From Capitulum mitella (Eukaryota; Arthropoda; Thecostraca; Pollicipedomorpha; Pollicipedidae), in the NCBI GenBank assembly GCA_030062745.1, contig CP099841.1, positions 11,102,970-11,166,969 on the forward strand: a stretch of 64,000 nucleotides of DNA. The letters are read 5' to 3'. Shown here in pieces: positions 32,187-44,317 of this stretch. The notes beneath the pieces are model-generated. The model made no database searches, was not told the origin of the DNA, and worked only from the letters and a program-made list of their open reading frames with translations. Both the position numbers and the translations under genes were made by a program. Positions within the stretch are counted from its first letter, which is position 1. The number at the start of each line of letters is the position of its first letter.

Positions 32187-32326
32187 GAGTAGCGAGGAAG
32201 AACGTGAGCCAACCGGACGAAGGCGTATAATGATGCGGGCTGGACGAGGTGAATATGAACTTCCACTTCCGCCAGAGACTGTAGCTTCTGTTTCAACAAG
32301 TTTGTCATTTTCGAAACCTAAAGAAG
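32187..32326 (+). CDS. candidate internal exon ending at a strong splice donor
   Basis: An open stretch ends at AAGAAG followed by GTAAGTGG, a near-consensus donor at 32327. It reads SSEEEREPTGRRRIM, then RGEYELPLPPETVAS and ends SLSFSKPKE. The mixed acidic, basic and serine composition is protein-like and low-complexity, but no family is recognised and the acceptor is unclear (a TCGTTAG just upstream is one option). The frame continues past the donor into a dispersed repeat, which supports the donor as the real end if this is an exon. Confidence 0.3.
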
Positions 32327-32343
32327 GTAAGTGGCTGGGTGTG

Positions 32344-32480
32344 CGGCATAGGCGCGGGAGCCATGGGGCCAAGGTGGCTTCAGCCCACCCCCGACTTTTT
32401 TTGGAAATGAACATTAACTCCATGCGCGTTGGCTGGAAAGAACTGACCCAAAATGCTTCCCCCAAATGTCCGCATACCCT
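32344..32480 (+). repeat. dispersed repeat, first copy
   Basis: The second part matches 33970-34070 in direct orientation: CTTTTTT, GAAAT, AACATTAAC, CATG/ATGG, AAAGAACTGAC and AAAATG appear in the same order and spacing. Confidence 0.5.
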
Positions 32481-32489
32481 GGTCCCCGG

Positions 32490-33050
32490 TATGCGGACTT
32501 CGTCTGGCAAAATAACCTCACGACAAATTTTAAGCTTTAAGTGACGTTTTAAGTGCCCAATAGATGACGCGCCGACCGCGGCATTTTCGTGCGGCTGCCG
32601 ACCACTATGTAGGATGATGTGATAGCGGTGACGGTGGACGGTGGGGTGGCGTATGGTGGCAACTTTGCTGTGTATATCTGGGCCACTGTGAAGTATGCTG
32701 GTGATCGTCAGCGTTGCCATTGGGAATGGGAAGCAGTGCTCAATCATAGAATGTGGTGTTGTTGAGAGAAGAGAGGAAGAAATGATGATCCTTGTCTTAT
32801 GCGCTCAGACATCGCATCTTCAGCGAAAGCGCAGTGTTATTAGTCAGCAGCCTGTGTTTATTCAATTGCACTAGTCACAACAGGGGTGCTGTTTTGTGTA
32901 AATGATTGGGAGGGCCCAGCCGAGGAGTCCAACAATCAAACACCCCCCGATGTGAATTTGTGAACGGATTTAGGCCACTTTATTTTGACCGACGGTAATT
33001 TTCAACTTCCCTACTTTTTGCACCTATACCCACTTTTAATGTGGAGCATG
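32490..33050. other. unassigned sequence
   Basis: A CAGGGGTGCTG word at 32881 and a nearby GGGAGGGCCCAGCC recall the end of the hAT-type MITE at 18408, so a worn relative may lie around 32880-32960. Nothing else was recognised. Confidence 0.3.

Positions 33051-33052
<2 letters not shown>

Positions 33053-33097
<45 letters not shown>
33053..33097. repeat. (TA)n microsatellite
   Basis: TA repeats to 33086 and an interrupted continuation to about 33097. A short duplication (CTATCTAAACCATATATA) follows. Confidence 0.9.
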
Positions 33098-33166
33098 GAA
33101 ACTGTCTAAACCATATATATACAAACTATCTAAACCATATATATATGTATATATATGGGTAAAACA

Positions 33167-33361
33167 CGACTATTATGATCATATCGACATGTAATGTTTA
33201 GTGATCAATTTGCCAGTATAATACAATCATTGTGCAGCGATATATATGTGTGTGTGTGTATGTGTAAATATACATGTTTGTATATATACCGCCGCACAAT
33301 GATTGTATTATACTGACAAATTGATCATTAAATATTACATGTTGGTATGACCATAATGTGG
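33167..33361. repeat. long hairpin with 77-base arms
   Basis: Arm 33167-33244 and arm 33284-33361 are inverted copies with few differences; shared cores include GCACAATGATTGTATTATAC and AAATTGATCA. The loop carries TG repeats. It is likely a foldback MITE. Confidence 0.8.
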
Positions 33362-36300
33362 AAGGCTCAGATGATTATTGGAGGGGTTCAAAGGAGGATT
33401 GGACTAAAGCAAGGTCTCCAAAAGTATACAGAATGGCAGCCATGAGTTACAACCATCCATTGCAATCTCACTGCCTACAAAAATGGAGCTGGTGCAGGTT
33501 CAGCTGATGTAACCCCTCCATGAATATCACGGGTATTCTGCTACTAATTCATTCCAATTTCACATAAAAAATCCAGCATTTATCACAATTTTCAGGTTTT
33601 TCGGGCATTGATGCATCATGGAACATCACGCTGCAATGTCAGGTTGGTGCAGGAGTACTTAATGCTGTGTGTTAGTAAGGCTGACAGGGAATGATGAAAA
33701 TAAATATTCTATGACCATGAGCAGAAGATTGCGGTTAATTGCCATACGGCACCCTCATGCAAAATCTTATTTAGCATTCGCGAAATGGGTGCTGCAAGAA
33801 AGGAATTGTCTAAAATGCAGTTTTGCATGCAAACATTTTTGTAATCCGTATCGGCTGTCCCAACACTGCATTTCCTTCAGCGGAAGTTTGTGTGTCGGGA
33901 GCAAATGGAAACCCAGCGCTCTATCCTTTCCGTGATAATCTGAGGACGCGGAAAAGGAGGACGGGGTAGCTGTCCCAGCTTTTTTGAAATTTAACATTAA
34001 CCCTATGGATGTTGACTAAAAAGAACTGACTAAAATGATTCTTTGCACCCCTTCTCCCCACATGAGGAGGAGTTCCCGCCTTCCTGCTAACTGCACTGTG
34101 AAACTCAGCAATTTTTGTGGGATTGCGCGCACCAAAGAACTTAGCCTTTGTCCTCGCCTTCCACCGGCAGTGCGTTGCTTCCTAACGTGAAGAATTCAAA
34201 CGAAATACCTACACCCTCTGTTTTAATGCGCCGCTCAGAAGTACGTGTGCTGACCCAGGCGCTGATCATCTCACATAAATAGCTTACGCGGGTGGCCACT
34301 AGAGGCTCCACTTCAACTTAAATCGCGACCTGACGTGAATCAATAATCGAGGCAGTAGAAGAAGGCTGGCCTGAAAATAGGTGTCAAGTACAACAAAGTA
34401 CTATTCGGCACTTCTGTACCTCTTAAGCTGCTATGGTTAACAACAGCTGGAGGGACCATGAAGGAAATACCGAGCCTCGCGGATGATAACTGGTCAAACT
34501 GGCCGGGAATCTGGCAACTTTTCCACTGTCCGTGTAAACGCGGCTAGTTTCACTAGTGTGACTACAAGACGTGGTGCCATGAGGTCTGCTCTATAGCGGG
34601 TCTAGCGCAAAAAGACATGTTTGTGACTTCTGTCACTTGGTGTGCTGCATACCATGGAATGCAGCGCATTTTTGGAGTGGGAAGTCCAGCCGATTACTAA
34701 CAGGATTTTCCATTCAACAGACGTGAGTTTCTTTGCACAGCAAAGTTTGAGGTAGAAATAGTAAACTGCAAGATCAGACTGAGTATGAAGAGGTAGGAAA
34801 TATTTGCGTGTGAGGGAGAGGCTGCCTTGTGTGATTATCTGATGTCATCAGTACGTTTAAGCAATGGGTCGGTTCATTTCCTGGTCGGGTTTTGTTTCTA
34901 AATGTTCATTCATACCTGTAGTTAGAATCATTGGTTAACTTTCTGTGCAAGCACTTGCCATCAGAAAACGTTCTAGGCTTAAAAAATACACTTATCTTTT
35001 TGAGCACTGGGGGTTACGTGGTGAACTGTATTAATTGTATGGATTCGAGGAGCGATGAGAGATGAAGCGATGCGGAGCTGCCCATGCGCCTATGAGAGGG
35101 GAGATCGCCCCTTTTTCTGCAGGTGAAACGTAGAACGTGCAGTCCCTCATTCCTCTTCTTCACGGTGACGTAGGAATTGCCAAGAAGTCCTCCTTGGTCT
35201 CAGGAAAGGTACGTTCCGCTTTTATGTCTCACTGACATCTAGCAAATGGAACAGCACTTGGGGTTTCCTTCTTTTGTTAGCAGTGAGCACGGCCATACTT
35301 CAGCAGGAAGTACATACCGCATTTATGTTATCGATGTGGTGCATTTATATTCCAGTGGTCGCAAATGCAACCTTTAGAAGGGTTCGGAAAAATGCAGATT
35401 GTGAGAAATGCCAGTTAGGGCTCAATATATGGCCGTAATACACCGTTATCATAGCTTTCCAAGTTGCTGCTCCAGGTCGAATTTTCCTTACGGGAGCGCA
35501 TAATGAGTTTCCTTCCCTACTCCGAAAAGGTAGCCAGCATCCCGTGCTTAAATAGTCCGGAGCAAGCGACGCTATTGGTCCACACTTTGAACTAATGTCT
35601 TTGTGTTTCTCGGAACAAGTAATGTGTTGATACTGTCCGATGGATGAGTGAAAAACTGTTTCACGTGACGTTTATCAGGATCAACTGACTGCTAACTGTT
35701 CACATTAGACTTCACAAAAAGGTACCTAAGTTAGTTGTTAATGGGAAGAAAACCAAACGATGTCAGCTCTGTCGGCTGGTTCCAGCAGAGGTCAGTCAGC
35801 CCTGTCAGCTGGTTGCAGCAGACGTCACGGGACTCTCCCGAAACGTCCAGTGGGCCTGGCGGCTGCTGGTTCACGTGCCAGGAACTCCGTTACCGCGCTG
35901 TGAGGCGATTCGGCTCAGTGTCAGCTCGCCGTGCCAGCGTTACCGGCGCGACAGCGACTGCAAATTCGCGGTCGTCGGCGCTGCTAAAAATAGTCGGAGC
36001 CGACTGGACGTGGTGTCGACCAAAGCTTGATAAAGTATTGCAAATGCAAGAGTGGTAGACGGCTCTTCGCGACCTGCGGATGCCTTCGATTTTTGAAATT
36101 CAGTGACCTATTCTGTAATGTGATTAGCGCCACTATTGAACTGGCAGTATCAAGTGGCCAATGCTCGTGGGACCTCTTAGCGTTGTGTTGGCTTTAGAAA
36201 TGTGTCGTTGCGGACTGTTCGTGTTTGATGACTAGAAGTGGATCGACTTGCAAATTAGCAACATTCCCTAAATAGGAAACCAACCACTTTTTTTCGCGCA

Positions 36301-36799
36301 GAAAGCTGACAAATGACGTTCGTCGATGAATGCTTTATCCACACCGTCAGGAAATAAGTTTTACTGTTGAGAACACCTGAAATTTATTTCCAGCGTGTAC
36401 TGACATTGTCAAGAATCAAAACCCAGTAGCGAATTCTGCCCGTGGTACGAACAACACATTACCTTGCCACGAGCGACGCCGTAGACCGAGTGGGTCTTAC
36501 TTCGACCGAAAGTAAAAACCGATTTAAGGGGCCAGCCCGGCCCGGCCATAGCGTTCTCTGTAGGCTAGTAATTTCGCCGTCATGGACACCGGATCATGAA
36601 ACTGTCATCAGAAGATACCCTAATTATTTAATGTTTTTATGTGAATAACATCTGATTTAACACCTACAATTCATCTTGTGACTTTCAAGTCACGCGAAAG
36701 AAGAGTACCTCCATTTTCTGTCTTCGATGTCATCGTAATCGTGGTTTGATGTAATTTTGGCCGGCAAACCATGTTTTCGTAGCAACCCGGTTTTAAAAC
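33362..36799. other. long unassigned stretch
   Basis: No gene was recognised. Frames at 33669-33935, 35735-36058 and 36442-36648 lack known domains. The second copy of the repeat at 32344 lies at 33950-34090. A CpG-richer patch is present at 35860-36010. Most of the stretch looks like old, unannotated repeat DNA. Confidence 0.4.
33950..34090 (+). repeat. dispersed repeat, second copy
   Basis: Direct match to the second part of 32344-32480, including AACATTAAC, AAAAGAACTGAC and AAAATG. Confidence 0.5.
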
Positions 36800-38740
36800 T
36801 GGGCAATCGTTATAGCCATTGATTGGTTTTTCATTAGGGCCATTCTAAGTCAGATCGCACAAAACTGATCCAGCCCCTTTGGATTTTGATAAAATTTGGT
36901 GCCTTCATATTACCTATCAAAAAGTGACCAACCATAACATTTAGCCATGGGTGACTTCTGCGTTACAGGTCACGAAAGGTCACCGATTTTTGCAAACATT
37001 GCATGATTCAAATGTCTTAGCTCGGTGATAGATTGTCGCAGAAGGGTGCGATTAGCGCCATTTGAAAAAGGAATGTTCCAGCTTTCCTAAGCAAGCTCAT
37101 CTTTTTGGTGACCTCGGGATGACCTTTGTCCTGACTAGGTTGACTGCTTTATTTTCGGTTTTAATCATGTTTACCCAGCGCGATTCTTTCAAAAATGTAA
37201 CAAAATATGCCCCCAGATATCTTTATAAGCGTGGCAAAAACATATCTTGGCAAATGAAAACTTGCCCAGATATTCGGAATTTAGTGCTGCCAAGTGGCAT
37301 TTGAGAAATATGCCCTGGGGTTATTTAACGTATATGAATTTATTTCGTGTCTTGCGTTTGTCCGATTGTTCTAAAATTTGGTATGCACGATGTCCTGCGT
37401 ACCTGCTACACATCACTTTAGCTTCAAATAGTTCGACCAGAAACGTCAAAGGTCATGACATCCCGCCACCAATTGACCCCTGCCATTGAAATCTCACATG
37501 TCCGTTTTTCACATTTGCACATAGGTATGTCTATTGGCTGGTCTTAGGCCCTAAAGCCAATTAAAAAATCTTGTGCATTGGGCTCTTAGAAAGGTCAACC
37601 GAGGTCATTGAAATCGGGTGGCCTTGGACTGTTTATTTTGACCTCGGACCATTTATGGATTTTTGGGTATTGATTTCATATTCTCATCCATTTATGTTCA
37701 TTCATTCGCATCTAGTCATTTATGTTCATTCCACGTAATGGATAAAAGCCAATTTTCCGATTTTTTGGCACGTGTGTCAATCATCACTTCTTTCTTCTTC
37801 CATACAAAGTAGTCCTTTCATTTGTAACTATTCTAACATTCATGGGATGACATTATGACAAAACATCAACGGCCCTAGAATCTTGGATACTGGTAAATTC
37901 CGATACGTGAACGATAGATCAACAGGTTATCCAAGGGCTTTCAAGGTCAGCGACCTCGGTTGACGTCCAGAAGGTCCCTATGCTTCATTAAGATTGTTTC
38001 AGTTGGCTTAAAGGTCTACGAACACCCAAAAGACTCACTTTCGTGGAAATGTGAAGAACGGGCATGCCAGATCTGGATAATCGGGGTCGATTGGTGGTGT
38101 GGTGTTATGATTTTTTACCTTTCTTGGCAAGCAGTTTGAAGTTACAAACGAAAGCCAGGAAATCAACCAATATTTGTGAAATAGCCTCAGGACGTGTTTC
38201 TCAAACGCCACTTAGCAACACTAAATTCAAAATATCTGAAAATGTTACAATTTGCTAACAAATGTTTCCCCACGTTAATTGCAGATATTTAGGGACCTAT
38301 TGTGCTACATTTCCGCGAACATGACGCTGGTCAAACATGGTTAAAACCGGAAATTTTCCATTAAGTCTAGTTAGGTACGGGGACATCCCGAGGCCAACAA
38401 AAAATAAACCTATTTATGAAAGCTGAAGCATTTTGCTCTTTCCAATGGCGCTAATCGCATCTTTCTGTGACAATCTGTCACCGAGTTATGGGTATTTGAA
38501 TCATGCAATATCTGTAAAAGTCGATGACCTTTCATAGTCTTTGACTTTGACCTCACCCAGGGCTAAACAATTATTGCTGTTCATTTTTTGATAAATTCTA
38601 TGAGCGTACTCAATTTCATCAAAATCGAAAACTTTTTTACATTCAAATCCAAATTTAAACAAGGTTAGTTCTTTTGCGATTTTACGTGGATGCCAAATCA
38701 GGCCAATGAAAGTTCAAGCATTATCGTCAGCATTTGTTTC
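36800..38740. mobile_element. large foldback element with arms of about 800 bases
   Basis: The left arm (about 36800-37625) and right arm (about 37935-38740) are inverted copies along their whole length. Checkpoints: ATGCGATTAGCGCCATTGG near 38450 against GTGCGATTAGCGCCATTTG near 37050, GCATGATTCAAAT near 37000 against its inverse near 38500, and GGCCTCGGGATG near 38385 against GACCTCGGGATG near 37111. Identity looks like 70-80%. About 310 unpaired bases lie in the middle. The arms are non-coding and carry GGTCA words. No target duplication could be fixed. Confidence 0.75.
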
Positions 38741-39043
38741 GCGCTAGCAGGAAATGATGAGCACGGACTGGAGTTCTGATCATTTAGAAAGGTAAAAAGC
38801 GTTATCAGTGCTGAAATTAGCGGTAAAAATGGCCCTATGACCAGTTCAGTCATTATGACATGAGAGGGTCGACATAAAGTGAGGCCATGAGGTCATGACC
38901 ATATGTTGTCAAGCATGCATCGAATTTTGTATCTCTATTTACACACTTTATGTCAAAAACTGATCCAGATCGTTCTTGTCAGACGCCGAAGGAAGAAACT
39001 ATGATGCAGCACAGATTTATTATAAACGGCTTGCCGACCAGCG

Positions 39044-39103
<60 letters not shown>

Positions 39104-39193
39104 CAGGTCATATAGTAGCAAGTTTTACTGTCATTCTCGCTGGCCGGCTCCAGAGCTCCAGTCCGTGCTCATCATTTCCTGCTAGCGCGAAAC
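38736..39193. repeat. perfect 38-base inverted repeat around a 380-base loop
   Basis: The segment 38736-38773 is the exact inverse of 39156-39193; it includes GCTAGCAGGAAATGATGAGC. Identity is 38 of 38 with further pairing at the outer side. The left copy overlaps the right edge of the foldback element at 36800-38740. The loop contains a (TA)n tract. Confidence 0.9.
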
Positions 39194-39243
39194 AATAACA
39201 ATATGTCAATACCAACAATATGTCAACAATATGTCATGACCTG

Positions 39244-39306
<63 letters not shown>
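39046..39306. repeat. two (TA)n tracts flanking a small inverted-repeat unit
   Basis: TA repeats run at 39046-39102 and 39247-39306. Between them the sequence starts TATCAGGTCAT and ends ATGACCTGATA, an inverted pair, so the unit of about 145 bases plus its TA flanks is palindromic at its edges. It may be a tiny MITE that inserted into, or spread with, a TA tract. Confidence 0.7.
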
Positions 39307-39309
39307 CCG

Positions 39310-40270
39310 TGTGTTCGTTTAATAAGGCAGCATGCTTCTTGAAGATGCTTCATGAAAAACAGCTGCTTGTTTGGCATTTAATAGTCTTTTATTGCTTCTC
39401 TCAAGTTTCCTGGCCTTTTTTAGTAACGATTTTTAAAATAGATATCACATGTACAAAATTATCCATTTATTGACATATCAGCTTTTTTGAGGCACTCATA
39501 TTTCATATTTAGAGTCACGAAAAATTGGCAACAGTGACCACTGGAAAATTATTCACGGTGCTCCAGGTTTAAATGTAACACACACCAACGGTAGGAAAAA
39601 CAAATCGGTGAATAAAAACATTAATCATTGTGTTTCACTTAAGAGTACAGCAAGCAGTCTGAGCACTAAATAAATGGTGGATTTTAAGGAGCAACCGCCC
39701 TGCTCTCACTACCTCTAGAATGATACAAGAATGTAATTGTTCGTTCGGAGCTGGGGAGTCTTCATGAATATACACACATTCCGACATCTCAGGTCATTCC
39801 GTGCCAAGGCATGTGCGTAAGACTTTCACATTGTCCGTCAGTTGTTGTCGCGTTATCCACTCGCTTGATGTGGAATAAGCATATATTTGTCCCATGTGTC
39901 AGGTGCTAGCCCCTGTGCCTCCCATCTCGAAAATGCTTTGGGTTTCTTGGTCTGAATCCATACTCTATGTAAGTCTGGTCCGTATTGTCGCATACTTCTG
40001 TTGGGTGCCAATTTTAACTATCACTGGCACTTTCCTTTCCTGTGCTGTTAACCTCTCTGACTCTTGGCCGTTTGTCAGCAACCTTTTCCTGCAGCTGGCG
40101 GTATAGAATATACCAGTCACTGATATTGCGAAATATTAATACTGGCGTTGGGATGTATCAGACTCATTTCAGCATACGCCCCTCCCGTTTAGTCGTCAGA
40201 CAATTCCGTTTAGTCATCGTCAATGAATATGTCAGCCATCTGAGGATACACAACGCGATTATTGTCTGCC
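39310..40270. other. unassigned sequence
   Basis: AT-rich; no gene or clear repeat recognised. Confidence 0.35.
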
Positions 40271-41498
40271 TTAACCCGTCCCCGACTGGGAGGGGGGCAG
40301 TTGACTGCCCCCCCTGAGGTTTTTCTGGGATTGCGAGAGAACCAACAAACACAAAATCACCAAACTTTGTGTACCTTTTGTTCCATCAATTTTACGTCTC
40401 GTGTCAAAATTTTGACCTCAGGTCACGTCCGGTACCTGGCCTAGGTCAGGTCAAACAGACCTATGTCAAAAAAAGTTTAGCGCCCTCTAACTTTTTCGCA
40501 AAACAAGATATCTCAATAATACTTTCAGGGATTAGTGATCGTGATAGATGTAACAAATCTGCTATCTCAGATTTTTCGGAATTTTCCGGGTCATTGACCT
40601 AAGGTCAAGCCCATTTTTAAGACATATCGCCGTTTTTTCGGAAATTGACGGAATATTCCATAACACTTTTAGTGTGGAATGAAGCAGACATCTAGTTACC
40701 GTCATTGGGCAAAGTATCAGTGACTTCCAGCCATTGACCTGAGGTCAGGTCACGAATAACTGTAGTGGGCCAAAGTGTACCACCGTCAAAATCGACGATG
40801 AATTAGTAAGAATGGGTAGAAAATGGCAGAAATAGCTTGCACAGACGTAATTAATACCAGGAACCTCAAAAAGTCTGAAAAAGTAGCATATTTTGGAAAT
40901 AAACAGGCTCTCGCGAATAAAGCTCCGCCAACTTTGTAGATTGGTAAGTAATCAATTTTTCCAAAATTTAAGCATGAGAAACCATCACAAGAACCACAAA
41001 GATCAATAAAATTGACATAGATCATCTTTTTTCGCGAAAATAAAGGAACGCTAAAATTAGTTCCCGTCAATTTGGTACCGCATACAGCAGCGGCGCACAC
41101 TGACGGCTGACGGGAGAATTACGGTGTCTTTAACTCAATGTTTCCGCGTATATATTGAACAAATCTGAGGAAATTAGACGTGTATCGGCATCCGCGGACA
41201 TTTACCTGTGCGCTGGTGCCTTTACCTATGCGTTATTAGTCACAGCCCTTGAGATTCAGGCCATTTCTCGGTCTCATGCAGTCGGCTATGAGAAAACATA
41301 TATAGGGCGTAAATTGGCTTGCATATTATCTAGAACTAAAAATGAGACCAGTTTCGAGCTCTACTCGTCACAGGCTTTCCAACGGTATGCTTATTTTTAT
41401 CGTGCGACCAACCGTTCATGAGTTAGAGGAGGGCAGTCAACTGCCCCCCCCCCCCAGTCGCCGATGTTCGGGACGGACCGACGGTCGTGCGCGGGTTA
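40271..41498 (-). mobile_element. TTAA-flanked non-autonomous element, family B copy 2
   Basis: TTAA is intact at both ends (40271-40274, 41495-41498). The ends are CCCGTCCCCGACTGGG and, on the other side, a GCGCGGG end preceded by GGACGGACCGACGGTCG. GGCAGTTGACTGCCCCCC near 40309 and GGCAGTCAACTGCCCCCC near 41434 are mirror subterminal blocks that are themselves nearly palindromic. It is inverted relative to 28785-29998 and matches it end to end. TGACCT and AGGTCA words cluster in 40400-40760. No coding region is present. Confidence 0.8.
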
Positions 41499-41660
41499 AT
41501 AAACTTGTTGAACCATATCGCTTCCTTCCTCACATGTCCGGCAGCAGTTGGTTCGCTTTCACAAAATATAGCGCGAAACCTTGTGAGCAGGCCGGAATAG
41601 AATGGGCTGAGTTTCAACGTGGCAAAGGCTTGCTCGTCGTACCTTGTTTTCAGTATAACG

Positions 41661-42385
41661 TTAACTGAGAGCGGCGCTATTCGCCTCTCGAACAGTTGCG
41701 CCCATTTTGAGTTTCGTTGCAGAAGTGCAACGATCGAGCTGATTTTCAGTGCACATACCATTGTCGACGTGGCCCGTAATCCATCCTCCTTCACATTTTG
41801 CCCCAATATATCGCAGGAAATCTGAGATGGCCGACCTCGCCGGATGCATTTCATTATAAGACTGGTTTTGACCTTTTACGTTTCCGAGATCAGTACATAA
41901 GGGATGACGTAAATGAGTTGTGAAATGATTGGATTCTTGGCAGCAGTTATTCTCTGTTTTATGCTTATTGTTCTTTGTGCCCTGCCACATAAAGTCGTTT
42001 TTGCGATGAAGAACTGGATTTAAATTGTCAGCAACACATTTCTGCAATGCATTTAACTAGATACCTAATACCTGTATCTTTGCACATGGGCTCATACCAC
42101 AAATCGATTGCATAGATCCTCTACTTTTACCTAACCAAATGGATTTGGATTCATTTAAATTCAGCTCTAGCTCGGATGCCCCGACAAACTCACTGAGGAC
42201 GTTTGGCAGTTCATCTACTGATTCCCCAACGTTCACAAACGCAGTAGTATCATTTGCATATTGTGATGGTTTTACTGCAGTCCCACTAATGTCGATGCCC
42301 TTTGGACGTATCTTTATTGCTAAACTTTCCACTAATAGACCAAAAAGGCATGCTTGGAATAGGACATTCCCGCATTATTGTTTTT
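41661..42385 (-). pseudogene. LINE reverse transcriptase fragment (middle to C-terminal part)
   Basis: On the minus strand, near 42375, one frame reads RECPIPSMPF (compare RQGCPLSPLLF of LINE reverse transcriptases), then a shifted frame continues LLVESLAIKIRPKG. SQYANDTTAF follows, the YADD catalytic block with one Asp replaced by Asn, then LELNLNESKSIWLG and IQVLGI, all in family order. A further open piece (41661-42047) with NDFMWQGTKN may be the C-terminal FLWxGK region. The style is L1/Tx1-like. Frameshifts and the YAND change show it is dead. The EN domain is absent. Confidence 0.65.
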
Positions 42386-43710
42386 AACCATCCAACTCGC
42401 ATCATATTCACCTCCAATTCTCCCGCTCAGCATATGAATTCTCTCTCTCATTCTCTCACTCTACCATCTGACAGCACAGCCAACAAGGCACGTGCCACAA
42501 CAATTTTCGAAATCAATATTTCGAAATTAAACCAATTATAACGAGACAAAAATCAAGATGTGGATAACTACGCTCATTCAGAACTCACGAGGATGGGCAA
42601 ACAAACATCTGAGCCCTTATCCACAAGCACACGATAATCTCTGCATATCGTGCATGTTTCACAGCACCTTCATCCAATAAACAATCAGTTAAACCAGTAG
42701 TAGGTTCAGGCATTGTCGTTCGCATTGTCAACCGAAAATTGACCTTCGACAGGAAAAAAAAACACGCGCGGTGGAGCTGCAATACCGGGCACCTGTCACA
42801 GCATTACGTCGTTTGCAATGTATCTGACTGTCTACCAATTTACGCTCCCGTCACAAGCAATCATCCCATTTGTCCCAAAGCTTGATCTTAAATTTTCTTA
42901 CTGATCGGCATCTTCTACCTTGTACTGCGATGACTGGGACGATAGCCTTGGCCCCTGAGCGAGGTTGGAAAAGGTGTTGTTTTTTTTTGGTGTTGAAGAA
43001 CACCAGAAAATATGTGCTCCAAAAGCATTTCATATCCCAAATGTCTGATCTTATGCCTCCATCAAAAACCTACATTATAACTACATTATAATTGCCTCCA
43101 TCAAAAAGCTACATTAACAAATCTTTAACTCTGCAACCAAATGATTGTCTCCACTCAGTACGATGCAGGTATGATGCCATACTGACTTACACCAAGAAGG
43201 CCAATGTAAACCAGTATAACTCTTTGCAAAATTTTGTACTCAAAACAAAAATTGTGTTCCGACACCAAGAACAAAAACTAAATTTCCAACCCTGTCCCTA
43301 AGATAATATTGACACGAAACAAAAGCGACAGGGCAACGCCGCGCAGGGCGACCAGCCACCCTCAGCTGTCCTCAACAGCACGGACTACGGTGTCAGGCGT
43401 GTCCCTGCCGGCCGCGCAGAATCTGTTCAGGTAGCGGGAGCGGCGGGATCAGACGGCCCGCCGCGTCCGTCCCTCGCTGCCTGGGAGCGGGGGCCGGCCG
43501 CCGGCAGATCAGCTGCTGCAGCGGCTCCTCGTCCTACACGCGCTGGGTCTGTACTCCATGCTCCAGTTTGCAAAGCACGAATCCACGCCGAGAGAACACG
43601 CTGCGGACTTTTCCGCGCCATTTTCTCGCCTTCTGGAGTCCGGCAGTCCGCTGTACATCCACTGCTTCTCGGATCCTTCTCCGACAAGGATTCGTTCAGG
43701 AACAGGGGAG
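42386..43710. other. unassigned sequence with a GC-rich part
   Basis: AT-rich to about 43310, then CpG-rich from 43320 to 43560 with frames open on both strands. No domain was recognised. It lies between two LINE pieces and may be worn LINE or inserted DNA. Confidence 0.3.
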
Positions 43711-44139
43711 CTATCTATTGTTGGTCCGTTGAACTTGTCTGGTCGTGGTCGGAACCCGCTCAGCGACGGCCGGCCAGTTCGAAGCGCCGCTCGCACAGTA
43801 GGCCATAGACGTCCCTCCGAGCAAACTTGAAATGACTTGATCGTCACTCCGTAGCCTCTGGACGACGTGGAAGTCCTGACTTGAGAGCTGCACGTTTGGG
43901 AATCGTTTTCGCAAGATCTTTGCGGCCTTTCCTTCGACGTTTTCGGACCCAGATCTGGGTCCGAAATCAGACCACGTGAAGATCAGAGAAGATGCTCTGC
44001 GGTTCATGTCCATGCTCTCGAATTGGTCCGTCAGATTCTTGGCCATCCTGTCACTGTACTGTAGACACTCGGCGAGTCGCTTTATTTTTATGTCCTTGTC
44101 TATGCCATCGGACTCTAGGATTGTGATTCTGCGCTGCAT
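43711..44139 (-). pseudogene. LINE ORF1-like fragment
   Basis: A 142-codon minus-strand frame begins with a heptad-rich region (ITILESDGIDKDIKIKRL, NLTDQFESMD) and continues NRRASSLIFTWSDFG, then a stretch with KAAKILRKRF, LSSQDFHVVQRL and DDQVI. This order (coiled coil, ExxSRRxNLIIxG, then DIxxxHRLG) is that of the RNA-binding ORF1 proteins of L1/Tx1-like LINEs, which coat the element's RNA. The C-terminal third has no match. It lies on the same strand as the RT piece at 41661-42385, downstream of it in coordinates, so ORF1 and RT could belong to one minus-strand element. Confidence 0.45.
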
Positions 44140-44317
44140 ATTTTCAAACTGCTTCTCCTGAAAGTTTTTTTTTGTAGTTTCTATTTTAAATTTTACAAAC
44201 TCTACAAACTCTACGAACTCTCAGACTATTTTCAAACTTTATCTACTCTGCTCGGTGGCTTTTCATATGCCAGTTTCAATCATCTTCTGCATTATTTTCA
44301 GAGTCTCAGAGTTGAGG

